From Acidobacteriota bacterium (GTDB lineage: Bacteria > Acidobacteriota > Terriglobia > Bryobacterales > Bryobacteraceae): 45,322 nt of DNA. Made by a program: the position numbers and the translations under genes. This document shows, piece after piece, positions 6,957 to 13,847 of this stretch. The DNA lies in NCBI GenBank assembly GCA_018268935.1, contig JAFDVS010000090.1, forward strand, positions 1 to 45,322. The letters run 5' to 3'. The notes beneath the pieces are model-generated. The model had not been told where the DNA came from. It did not search any database and was given only the letters and a program-made list of their open reading frames with translations. Position 1 is the first letter of the stretch. Every line of letters starts with the position of its first letter.

Positions 6957-8894
6957 ATGCGCCTGGCTGTTCTCAAACTATCTCTGATTTTCGCAGTGGG
7001 CTTGCAGGGAGCGGAAAGGGGGGACCTTCTGGATGCCGCCCGCTCCGGCAAGGTGGAGCAGAGTCTGAAGGCAGGTGGCGGCGGCTGGAATCTGAATGTG
7101 CGCGACGGCCATGGGGCGACGCCGCTGATGTACGCGGTGGCGTTCGGCTCCGTGCGCGACATGCGCGCATTGATTCGGGCCGGGGCAGATGTGAATGCAA
7201 AGACAGCCGAGGGCTCCACGGCGCTGATGTGGGCGACAGGAGACGCGGCGAAGGTGCGCGTGCTGCTGGACGCCAAGGCGGATGTAAACGCGCGCCGCAA
7301 GGATGGGGGGACAGCCCTGCTCGCGGCGGCGTTTCGTGAGAACCGTGAGGTGTTTCGAATGTTAAGGAAAGCCGGTGCGGATCCGGACGCGGAGATGCCG
7401 TTGATCCCAAACGCCCCCATTCGGGTGAATTTGCAGACGCTCGCCTATTCCACAAATGAAGGGACGTTGCGTAGCTTGCTTCCCGCCAAGCGCCCGTTGC
7501 CGGTGGTTGCTGGTTCCTCCCCGTTTGCGGGCCTGTTTCAGATGACGGGATTCAGCTTGAGGCCACGAACGGTTGGTGGGGTTGCACAAGGTGTGCAGGC
7601 ACTGCTTGGTTTGGGCGCCGACCCGAACGCCGATGTTCGTCAGTTGGCGCGGACACTACCTCCCCTGGCACTTGCTGCTTCGTTCAGCGATGCCGAAGCT
7701 GTTCGAGCTTTGCTGAACGCCGGGGCTGACGCAAACCGCAGCGGTACGCTCCGTGTGACGCCGCTGATGATGGCGGCGGCAGCGGAGGATCCCAGCCTGG
7801 AAGTGGTGCGGAGGTTGTTGGAGGCGGGGGCTTCGCTGCATGCTCGTGACGAGCTGGGCCGTACCGCTTTCGATTGGGCATCCCTGCAAGGTAACTCTGC
7901 GGTGGCGGAGTTGTTCCTGGCACGGGGGGGAGGCCGGGGTAGCTGGAAGCCGCCGGCTCCAGAGCCGGTGACCCAACCCCGGGAAATTGGTGAAGCCGTG
8001 AGGCTGGCGCTTGACAGGCTGCAAATAGCCGATCGCCGGTTCCGCGAGAGGATGGGATGCATTTCGTGCCACCATCAGAGTCTTCCCTCTGTGGCCGCTT
8101 CGGTTGCGGCGCGTCACGGAATCGCTTCCGCGGAGTTCCGCCAGGAGGCAATCGAGGCGACCCTTCGCACGTGGGCGCCGAGCAGAGAGAACTTTCTGAT
8201 GGGGAATTGCGCCGTTTTCGGATTCCTTGGCAGTGTGAGCTACGGACTGTTCGCGTTGTCGGAAGAAGGTGTTCCGCGGAATGACGCTACCGACGCGGCT
8301 GCCGCGTGCCTTGCTTCGCTGCAGTGGCCGGATGGGCGCTGGGAGGGCGGCGATATGCGCCCCCCTTTGGCCGGGAAGACTCCATTTGTGTATACTGCTC
8401 TGGCCATTCGGGCTTTGAAGAGCTATCTGGCGCCCGGGCGGGGCGAGGAGAGTGCGGCGCGCGTCTTGCGAGCTCTGGCCTATCTCCGATCCGGGCGTCC
8501 GAACGATACGCAGGGCCACGTGTTTCGGCTGCTGGGGTTGATTTGGGGCGGCGGCAGGGCGGGCGAAATCCGCGAGCAGGCCGGCGCGCTAGCGGCACTA
8601 CAGGATGTCCAGGGCGGATGGCCGCAGCGGAGCGGCATGGCGCCCGATGCGTACGCAACAGGCCAAGCGCTGTTTGCGCTGCGGGTGAGCGGAATGCAGC
8701 CGGCGAATCCGGTTTACAGGGGTGGTGTGCGGCATTTGCTTCGCACTCAGCTTCCGGACGGAAGCTGGTTTCTGCGATCGCGAACGCTCGGGTTCCAGCC
8801 GTATTTTGAAACGGGCTTTGCTCATGGGCGGGATCAGTTTGTGTCCGCTGCCGCGACGGCGTGGGCGGCGCTGGCGCTGGCGAGTGGGCTGTAA
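6957..8894 (+). CDS. exported ankyrin-repeat protein with CxxCH motif and terpene-cyclase-like repeats
   Basis: A 645-residue protein with a probable signal peptide (MRLAVLKLSLIFAVGLQGAE). Residues about 20-330 hold ankyrin repeats (GATPLMYAVAFGS, ALIRAGADVNAK, GSTALMWATGD, LLDAKADVNARRKDGGTALLAAA, LLEAGASLHARDELGRTAFDWA). At C368-I-S-C371-H372 there is a CxxCH sequence, the usual covalent haem-attachment motif of c-type cytochromes. The C-terminal half (about 400-645) has alpha/alpha-toroid repeats like prenyltransferase/squalene-cyclase proteins (SLQWPDGRWEGGD, ALQDVQGGWPQRS, LLRTQLPDGSWF). The acidic DxDD catalytic motif of true squalene cyclases is not seen, so a binding or scaffolding role is more likely. 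The domain combination is known in Acidobacteria and Planctomycetes, but I know of no defined function. Confidence 0.85.
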   Translation: MRLAVLKLSLIFAVGLQGAERGDLLDAARSGKVEQSLKAGGGGWNLNVRDGHGATPLMYAVAFGSVRDMRALIRAGADVNAKTAEGSTALMWATGDAAKVRVLLDAKADVNARRKDGGTALLAAAFRENREVFRMLRKAGADPDAEMPLIPNAPIRVNLQTLAYSTNEGTLRSLLPAKRPLPVVAGSSPFAGLFQMTGFSLRPRTVGGVAQGVQALLGLGADPNADVRQLARTLPPLALAASFSDAEAVRALLNAGADANRSGTLRVTPLMMAAAAEDPSLEVVRRLLEAGASLHARDELGRTAFDWASLQGNSAVAELFLARGGGRGSWKPPAPEPVTQPREIGEAVRLALDRLQIADRRFRERMGCISCHHQSLPSVAASVAARHGIASAEFRQEAIEATLRTWAPSRENFLMGNCAVFGFLGSVSYGLFALSEEGVPRNDATDAAAACLASLQWPDGRWEGGDMRPPLAGKTPFVYTALAIRALKSYLAPGRGEESAARVLRALAYLRSGRPNDTQGHVFRLLGLIWGGGRAGEIREQAGALAALQDVQGGWPQRSGMAPDAYATGQALFALRVSGMQPANPVYRGGVRHLLRTQLPDGSWFLRSRTLGFQPYFETGFAHGRDQFVSAAATAWAALALASGL

Positions 8895-8953
8895 AGGGGG
8901 TGATGTGGGCCGGGGGCTGATGCAAGTTGGTGGTGAGTCAGCTTGGGCCGTTG

Positions 8954-8984
8954 TGGTGCGGATGAGAGGACTTGAACCTCCACT
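8954..8984. repeat. left attachment core (tRNA-Leu 3' end)
   Basis: A 31-bp sequence identical to 39491-39521. Read on the minus strand it is the T-arm, acceptor strand and CCA of a tRNA-Leu (GGTTCAAGTCC within it, ending CATCCGCACCA). Inside the island, the adjoining bases can form a class II variable arm (CGGA/TTCG), but no tRNA 5' half follows. This is therefore the element-derived copy of the target site and not an intact tRNA. The outer flank, from 8894 to 8953, is host DNA. Confidence 0.85.
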
Positions 8985-9045
8985 ACGAACGATCCGAGTC
9001 GGGCCATTTAGAATCTGTAACTTGTTGATTTAGATACATCTATAT

Positions 9046-9070
9046 CAGACCGTTCAGACCGTTCAGACCG
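9046..9070. repeat. tandem CAGACCGTT repeats next to left att
   Basis: Nearly three head-to-tail copies of a 9-bp unit (CAGACCGTT, CAGACCGTT, CAGACCG) lie 62 bp inside the left attachment core and just before the CTCAACAC arm motif. The helical-turn spacing is compatible with a protein-binding array for integrase or excisionase. The role is inferred from position only. Confidence 0.5.
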
Positions 9071-9073
9071 GGT

Positions 9074-9096
9074 ATCGCTCAACACGAACTCAACAC
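9074..9096 (+). repeat. left arm-type integrase site, paired CTCAACAC boxes
   Basis: ATCGCTCAACAC-GAA-CTCAACAC contains two CTCAACAC boxes 11 bp apart. Nearly the same sequence, with one extra C, occurs in direct orientation at 39427-39450 near the right end. Two such boxes inside each attachment core match the usual layout of arm-type sites for the N-terminal domain of a tyrosine integrase. Confidence 0.65.
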
Positions 9097-9143
9097 AGCA
9101 TGGTAGACTGGAAATGGGTCAGAGGACTTGACGCTAAATCCTC

Positions 9144-10433
9144 ATGACTATGAAAGCCGAAACCATGCTGAACCTGTATCGCCGCCATACGAAAACCTGT
9201 ACGAAGGGCTATCCGCAGAACCATCGAGTCTTCCAGCCACGCAATCAAAAGGAGAAAGCCAAAGACTGCGAGTGTCCGATCTCAGCGGAAGGAACCCTGA
9301 CAACCGAGGGGTTGATCTCCAACCGATCAACGAGAACGGCGAATTGGGAAGAAGCCGTTGCCGTCGCCCAATTGTGGCTGGAATGGGGCGCTACGACGCA
9401 GCCGGAAACCGATCAAGGCGATAACCCAACCATACGATACGTGGTCGATTCGTTCCTGACCAGCATCGGACCCAAAGGTCGCAACCTGGAAGCGAACACC
9501 CAAACTGGTTTCAGTGTGCTTCTGCAACAGCGGCTCTTGCCGTGGTGTCAGATCAAAGGCTACAACCACATTCGGGAATTCGACAGCCTGGATGTCACCA
9601 CCAAATTCACAGAATCGTGGGTGAATCTCCAGCCTACACGCAATCGCAAGGAGGAACGAATCGTTCTGGATCAACCCCTGGCCGACTCGACCAAGAAGGC
9701 CGAACTCGAACGACTCCGACACTTCTTCCGGTACTGTAAGGAACGCAGGTGGCTTGAGGAGAACCAAGCAACCAAGATCAAGGTCACCAGCCAAACCAAG
9801 AAGAAGTACGGCATGGAGCCGAAAGAGCAGCAACGTATCTTCGCTGAGATCGCAAAGTTCGATGGCGGTTCACAGAATGCCACTGAACTGCTTGCGTTCT
9901 GCATGGTCATGCGATACGCCGGGCTGCGGATCTCGGATGCGACCACACTCCATGACACTCAGCTTGTCACCAGAGCGTCTGGCGGCGGCTGGGCAATCCG
10001 AGTCCACGAAATGAGAAAGACGAAAGAACTGGTTTATGTGCCGATCCCAAACGAGGTCGAACAGATTCTGAGGAAGGTGCCGTTCAAAGGACAACAGCAT
10101 GGCAAGAGGTACTGGTTCTGGTCAGGCGAGGGAAAACCAAAAACTGCAACGAACAATTGGTACACGAAGGTAATGAAGCCCATCAAGAAGGCGGCAGCTA
10201 CAAAGGCGTTTCTGCACGACGTTTCGCCTCACACGTTCCGGCATACATTCGCCATTTCGCATTTGAATGCTGGAACGGACATCAAATTCGTGAGTCGATG
10301 GTTGGGTCACGCAAACACTGGCGTTACAGAAAAGCATTACGCACACGCAATACATTCAACGTTCGTGGCCTCGGATTCGGCGTATGACGAGTCGATGAAG
10401 AAACAGGCGGCGGTGCTGCCCGTTTCCGTATGA
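9144..10433 (+). CDS. tyrosine-recombinase integrase of the island
   Basis: A 429-residue site-specific recombinase that should integrate and excise the island at the tRNA-Leu 3' end 160 bp upstream. The N-terminal part (to about residue 95) should bind the arm repeats; a core-binding SAM-like domain covers about 95-210; the catalytic domain follows. All catalytic residues are present: R262 in AGLRISD, K302 or K304 in the beta-hairpin, H363 and R366 in PHTFRHTF, H389 in WLGH, and nucleophile Y399 in EKHYAH. The ATG at 9144 is the first in frame; 9150 is an alternative. The 3' end overlaps the antisense HTH gene by 110 bp. Confidence 0.93.
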   Translation: MTMKAETMLNLYRRHTKTCTKGYPQNHRVFQPRNQKEKAKDCECPISAEGTLTTEGLISNRSTRTANWEEAVAVAQLWLEWGATTQPETDQGDNPTIRYVVDSFLTSIGPKGRNLEANTQTGFSVLLQQRLLPWCQIKGYNHIREFDSLDVTTKFTESWVNLQPTRNRKEERIVLDQPLADSTKKAELERLRHFFRYCKERRWLEENQATKIKVTSQTKKKYGMEPKEQQRIFAEIAKFDGGSQNATELLAFCMVMRYAGLRISDATTLHDTQLVTRASGGGWAIRVHEMRKTKELVYVPIPNEVEQILRKVPFKGQQHGKRYWFWSGEGKPKTATNNWYTKVMKPIKKAAATKAFLHDVSPHTFRHTFAISHLNAGTDIKFVSRWLGHANTGVTEKHYAHAIHSTFVASDSAYDESMKKQAAVLPVSV

Positions 10434-10746
10434 GCCGCAGATTCCTTGCGGCAGCTGATTCAGTATTCTTACGCAGCGACTCGACCAGGAACCGATCAAA
10501 GACGGACTGTGGCACTCGGTACTCGGTTCCGAGCTTGAAGACATTCGGGTCTTTCGCAAACGTCGTTCGGCAGAATTCCTTGCTGATGCGGCACTTCGCA
10601 CAGATTTCCTTGAAGGTGAGAACACGGCCTTCCTGCACGTCTTGAAGAGCGGCTTTTGTGAGTGGATCATTGACTAACATGGCTTTCCCCGGCAACAAGT
10701 CGTATGCGGCTCTCCGCTGCTCGAATTCCTTGGTACAGGCGTCCAT
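10324..10746 (-). CDS. excisionase-like helix-turn-helix protein
   Basis: A 140-residue protein convergent with the integrase. The middle part reads as an AlpA/excisionase-type winged helix: a helix-turn-helix (LTFKEICAKCRISKEFCRTTF) followed by the recognition-wing pattern GTEYRVPQSVFDRFLVE. The start at 10746 has a good Shine-Dalgarno (GAGGT, 6 bp spacing); ATG at 10680 is an alternative with GGGGA upstream. The last 35 or so residues, which overlap the integrase coding strand, are Pro/Arg/Ser-rich and look like read-through of antisense sequence rather than a selected domain. Its position beside the integrase suggests a recombination directionality factor. It could equally be a small regulator. 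Confidence 0.65.
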   Translation of the reverse strand: MDACTKEFEQRRAAYDLLPGKAMLVNDPLTKAALQDVQEGRVLTFKEICAKCRISKEFCRTTFAKDPNVFKLGTEYRVPQSVFDRFLVESLRKNTESAAARNLRLIRKRAAPPPVSSSTRHTPNPRPRTLNVLRVRNAFL

Positions 10747-10965
10747 CAGCGGACCTCGCTTCTGTCGCTCCCCTGTTCAGGATTCATATTCACGCAACCG
10801 CTTCTCTACAACGACTCGTGCAGCCGCCGAACAAATTCGCCGGGGCACTTCCCGACACGGCTCGGCGGTCTGGTTGTGCCGCTGAACAATGCAGCGGCTT
10901 GGTTGACGTTGGCGGCGCTGGCGATCCGGCCACCCGGCGTCAGCGAGTCCGCAAATTTCCTTGTG

Positions 10966-11172
10966 TCAGTCTTCGTCGTCTTCTTCGTCGGACGGTCCGA
11001 TTTGTGTTACCGCCGTGATTTCCAAAACCGGGTAGTCGTAGGGGTCAAAATCCCAATAGACATCTGTGTCTTCGGCTATTTCCCTTGCTTCTTCTTCGGT
11101 TTTGGCTACAACTTCGGCGTAGCCGTCTCTGCTTTTGCTTTGTGTGACGTTAATTCCAAATGTGTATTTCAT
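10966..11172 (-). CDS. small acidic hypothetical protein
   Basis: A 68-residue very acidic protein (MKYTFGINVTQSKSRDGYAE, ending PSDEEDDED). The pattern beta-strand, EVVAKTEEEAREIAE helix, then strand (PVLEITAVTQI) resembles the small DpnD/PcfM-like family found on mobile elements; this is a resemblance in layout, not an established match. The net negative charge would also suit a DNA-mimic or anti-restriction role, but nothing in the sequence proves that. The start at 11172 was preferred to 11205 because the extra 11 residues are not protein-like; the ribosome-binding site is weak. Confidence 0.6.
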   Translation of the reverse strand: MKYTFGINVTQSKSRDGYAEVVAKTEEEAREIAEDTDVYWDFDPYDYPVLEITAVTQIGPSDEEDDED

Positions 11173-11205
11173 AGGTGTCGTTCCAATTGCCGGGGCACTT
11201 ACCAC

Positions 11206-11879
11206 GGCTTTGATCGCTCATTCGCCAATTGGCCGGGTTGAGCGATAGGGTGATTGTCAACGGTGCTGACTGGCCTGGACGATCCAGGTGCCAACGATCC
11301 GAACTTTCCCGTACAGGCGCACTTCTCCCCCAACGCTCAGAACTCTTCTTCCGGCGCTTCGGGCGATGCCGTGGTTGTAGGGAGTTTTGCTTTGCTGTGG
11401 AGGGCCGCTACGAACGGGGTAGCAACTTACTCGACCAACACCATTAAACCACGAGTTGGGCATTCGGTCAATGCCCTAAGTAGATGTATCTAAAGGACTT
11501 GAGTGGTTGTTTGCCCTCTCGTTTTTCTATTCATCTGAGTTGAAAGACGGCCCCTAACAGGATCAACGAGTTGCATCGGGGCTGGCGTGCCGTCTTTCAA
11601 TTTGGAACGGTCTTTTGAGTGACGAACTTTTTTTTATGCGCCAGGGTCGCTGACAACTACTCAGAACAAAAACGGTACGATATGTTTTGATGCGCCCAAG
11701 CTCATCCGCAGGGAAGCCAGACGGGACGACTGCGGCCAGGACAGCAACGAATCGGATCGGCTGCGACGATGCGTTGGCCCTAATCCCAATTTTGCGATGA
11801 TTGAGATGGCTGCAAGGCGAATCCGTGAGCACACAAGGGCGCTTGAAACACGGCGAGAGAGCCGGGTGACCGAACACTA
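11206..11879. other. 674-bp stretch without a convincing gene
   Basis: Short open frames on both strands (for example 11254-11493 plus and 11257-11463 minus) lack protein-like composition and ribosome-binding sites. The notable content is a strong structured element at 11540-11600 followed by a T tract (described separately). There is also a 14-bp sequence TAGATGTATCTAAA (11481-11494) that is the exact inverse of TTTAGATACATCTA at 9029-9042 near the left attachment core. Confidence 0.5.
11540..11635 (+). ncRNA. candidate structured RNA with nested stems and T tract
   Basis: A perfect 12-bp stem (TTGAAAGACGGC at 11540-11551 with GCCGTCTTTCAA at 11589-11600) encloses further pairing: CCC/GGG, and an inner hairpin CAAC-GA-GTTG at 11564-11573. 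An A/T-rich stretch ending in eight T residues (11628-11635) follows 28 bp later. No gene on the plus strand ends shortly upstream, so a simple gene terminator is less likely than a small RNA or a cis-acting DNA hairpin. Strand is assigned from the T tract. No family is recognised. Confidence 0.4.
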
Positions 11880-12740
11880 ATGGGAAACGTCGAGATTGAG
11901 GGCTACGCAGGTGATCGCATCCGCACTTTTGGCGATTGGGAGAAGTATGCAATGCCGCCCGAACGGAAGGACAGGCATTGGAAAGAGGGACGTAGCGCAT
12001 TTGAACTTGGGCGATGCTGGACGGCAAGTGGTGAACCAACCATCCCTGAAGAACTGACGAAGCTGCTGAATTCTCACAATGCCACGGCTGGAGCGGTGAT
12101 TTTCAGTGGGATCACCGAGCATGAGACGGCGCTGCCTTTCGGGAATCGTGGGCCACGATGTCATGATCTGTCGTTGACTGCAAAGCAGGGCGGTCGCAGC
12201 ATGACGATATGTATTGAAGCCAAGGCTGACGAGACCTTCGGCGGCACCGTAGCAGAAGAACTTCAAAAAGCCCGAAATCGTACTCCCCGGACACGGTTTC
12301 CTGATCGGCTCAACTGGCTCACCTGCTCGTTGCTCGGCATTCCGGCCTTTGAAGATGAGGAACGAATCGTTCTCTCTCCTGTTATCGCCCAACTCCCCTA
12401 CCAGCTTTTCGCAGCCATCGCTGGCACGCTGATCGAAGAGGAGATACGGGCAGAGGCCGAGGCTCGGGCCACATGGAAGGCCGTGCTAGTGGTCCATGAG
12501 TTCCGCACGCACCGAACCGACGACACCAAGATGAGATCCAACGGCGAGGCATTGGACGAGTTCTTGCGCCTTGTACTTGAGAACAGCGGTGCCGCTAAAG
12601 CAGGGTTCAGGCTTCGTCACGGAAATCTGGTTGGGCCGCTGCCTCTTCTGGAAAGACAAGCTATTGAAGGGAGGAGGATGCCTTGCCACATCCCGCTCTT
12701 CGTCGGCAAGATCAGAACTGACCTGATAGGGCCAAGCTGA
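11880..12740 (+). CDS. hypothetical protein with PD-(D/E)XK-like motif
   Basis: A 286-residue protein carrying a possible nuclease core: D96 in RCHDLSLTA on one strand and E113-A-K115 in MTICIEAKADETF on the next, the spacing of a PD-(D/E)XK active site. A helical region follows (VAEELQKAR). This resembles proteins annotated as DUF6946 on mobile elements; that name is from memory and uncertain. The start ATG at 11880 has only a weak upstream GGGTGA. If it is a nuclease, it could be a defence or DNA-processing enzyme of the island. No partner gene is adjacent. Confidence 0.65.
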   Translation: MGNVEIEGYAGDRIRTFGDWEKYAMPPERKDRHWKEGRSAFELGRCWTASGEPTIPEELTKLLNSHNATAGAVIFSGITEHETALPFGNRGPRCHDLSLTAKQGGRSMTICIEAKADETFGGTVAEELQKARNRTPRTRFPDRLNWLTCSLLGIPAFEDEERIVLSPVIAQLPYQLFAAIAGTLIEEEIRAEAEARATWKAVLVVHEFRTHRTDDTKMRSNGEALDEFLRLVLENSGAAKAGFRLRHGNLVGPLPLLERQAIEGRRMPCHIPLFVGKIRTDLIGPS

Positions 12741-12912
12741 AGTTGGACACCCTAAAGACCCCGGACGAACTGCCTGAACGTCATTGGCGATGCTGGCCGA
12801 GGCAATGACGACTTCCTTCGTCGTGGCTGGTGCTTCCTGCGAAACAGCGTCCAGGCCGGAATCTTTGGAGCCAGCGTGAGCAGGTTCGGCTCTAGGGTCC
12901 ATTGTGGCCTGT

Positions 12913-13137
12913 TCATTCGGATGCTCCCGGCCAACTGCATGACAGACTGTTGCGGTCACGGCTTTCCCGCAGTCGGCTAGGCGACGGGTCAGCGATGCCA
13001 AGGCTCCGACGAAGCAAGGATCTTGTCCAGGCCGCTTTGCTGGTACGGCTGGCCCAACACGCTTCTTCCAGCGCCTCGTTGAGCGATGGCTCGATGCGAA
13101 GTGTCATGCAATGGGTGTGGATCGGGCGGCGGTTCAT
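12913..13137 (-). CDS. ribbon-helix-helix DNA-binding protein
   Basis: A 74-residue protein whose core, MTLRIEPSLNEALEEACWAS followed by RTSKAAWTRSLLRRSLG, fits a CopG/Arc-type ribbon-helix-helix: one beta strand (TLRI) then two helices. The start at 13137 has Shine-Dalgarno AAGGT at 7 bp spacing. It lies about 110 bp from the iteron array and is divergent from the excisionase-like and primase genes, so a role in controlling replication or copy number of the island is plausible. The C-terminal 25 residues are Ser/Arg-rich and probably disordered. Confidence 0.7.
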   Translation of the reverse strand: MNRRPIHTHCMTLRIEPSLNEALEEACWASRTSKAAWTRSLLRRSLGIADPSPSRLRESRDRNSLSCSWPGASE

Positions 13138-13247
13138 GTTGATACCTTCGGTTGCTATTTAGCTCCCAAGGCCCGGCAACTTGACAGAAAACGAGATGGT
13201 GGGACGATAGAACAAGGGCGATTGGTCGAGGGATAGTGTCCGCTTCT

Positions 13248-13513
13248 GTTTCCGCTGGCGTTTCCATTTCACGATCCTGTAAGCCATTGACGTTGATGCC
13301 GTTGTGTCCATGTTTCCGATGTTTCCACTTCTTGCAAGGAGTTGGCGCTTGCCGCTTGTCTGGTGGAGGAGTAGGAAGGATGGATTCTCATTCCCAACTC
13401 TTCAGAACATATGGAAACTTTGGAAACAGTCCCAAAAGGGGGTTAAGGATCTGATAGTTAGCGACATCGAAATTGGAAACGGGACCGGAAACGGAGTCGG
13501 CATGATTGGAAAC
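13248..13513. repeat. dyad-symmetric iteron array, candidate replication origin
   Basis: Nine copies of the hexamer GTTTCC/GGAAAC lie in a gene-free stretch. Four read GTTTCC (13248, 13260, 13312, 13321) and five read GGAAAC (13413, 13422, 13475, 13487, 13508). The first eight are placed symmetrically around one axis near 13369.5, with pair spacings 12, 9, 9 and 12 bp. An inner pair AGTTGG (13340-13345) and CCAACT (13394-13399) shares the axis. The array sits about 340 bp upstream of the primase/helicase start. In phage P4 the primase/helicase protein binds repeated motifs at ori and crr, so this is the natural candidate origin for the island. Confidence 0.7.
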
Positions 13514-13614
13514 ACCCGTTCCCCGTCAGCGGCAAAGGTAGGACACGGCATGGATCACAGCGAACACAGGCCGCACTAAGAGCAGAGCGTATAAATACCT
13601 CACGGAGGACAGCC

Positions 13615-13794
13615 ATGACCAAATACATGACGCCGAAAGAAGTAGCCAACGAGATGGAAGTGTCACCTGGAACCGTTGTCCGTTGGGTGAGGGATGGACT
13701 GATTCCGGCCAAGAGGTTCGGCCCGAGGATCATCAAGATCGAAAGGGCTGATGTTGAGAAGCTGATGAACCTGGAGCGAGTTGAAGTGAAGTAG
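13615..13794 (+). CDS. excisionase-family (MerR-type HTH) small protein
   Basis: A 59-residue protein: MTKYMTPKEVANEMEVSPGT, then VVRWVRDGLIPAKRFGPRI and IKIERADVEKLMNLERVEVK. This is the standard excisionase/AlpA-type winged helix-turn-helix: HTH (PKEVANEMEVSPGTVVRWV), turn GLIPAKRFG, then the IKI strand and the D-V-E-K-L-M helix. The start at 13615 is set by a strong Shine-Dalgarno, GGAGG, 7 bp upstream. It is followed after 53 bp by the primase gene. It could act as excisionase or as the transcriptional activator of the replication operon, as AlpA-type proteins do. Confidence 0.85.
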   Translation: MTKYMTPKEVANEMEVSPGTVVRWVRDGLIPAKRFGPRIIKIERADVEKLMNLERVEVK

Positions 13795-13847
13795 AAAAAC
13801 GAAGACCGCTGGCCGGAATGAGGTCCGGGCCAGCGGCAGGAAGGAAA

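Noticed and set aside
8954..9040. Possible intact tRNA on the minus strand at the left island end
   Set aside because: T-arm, acceptor strand and a variable arm are present, but no GCGGATG 5' acceptor strand or D-arm follows, so it is only an attachment copy.
12486..12902. Minus-strand frame of 138 residues after the RHH gene (MDPRAEPAHAGSKDSGLDAV)
   Set aside because: The first 54 residues look weakly protein-like, but the rest runs antisense through 255 bp of the better supported gene at 11880-12740. It may be a remnant; not listed as a gene.
13248..13513. CRISPR-like repeat array
   Set aside because: The repeated unit is only 6 bp, occurs in both orientations and is arranged with mirror symmetry, unlike CRISPR repeats; read as iterons.
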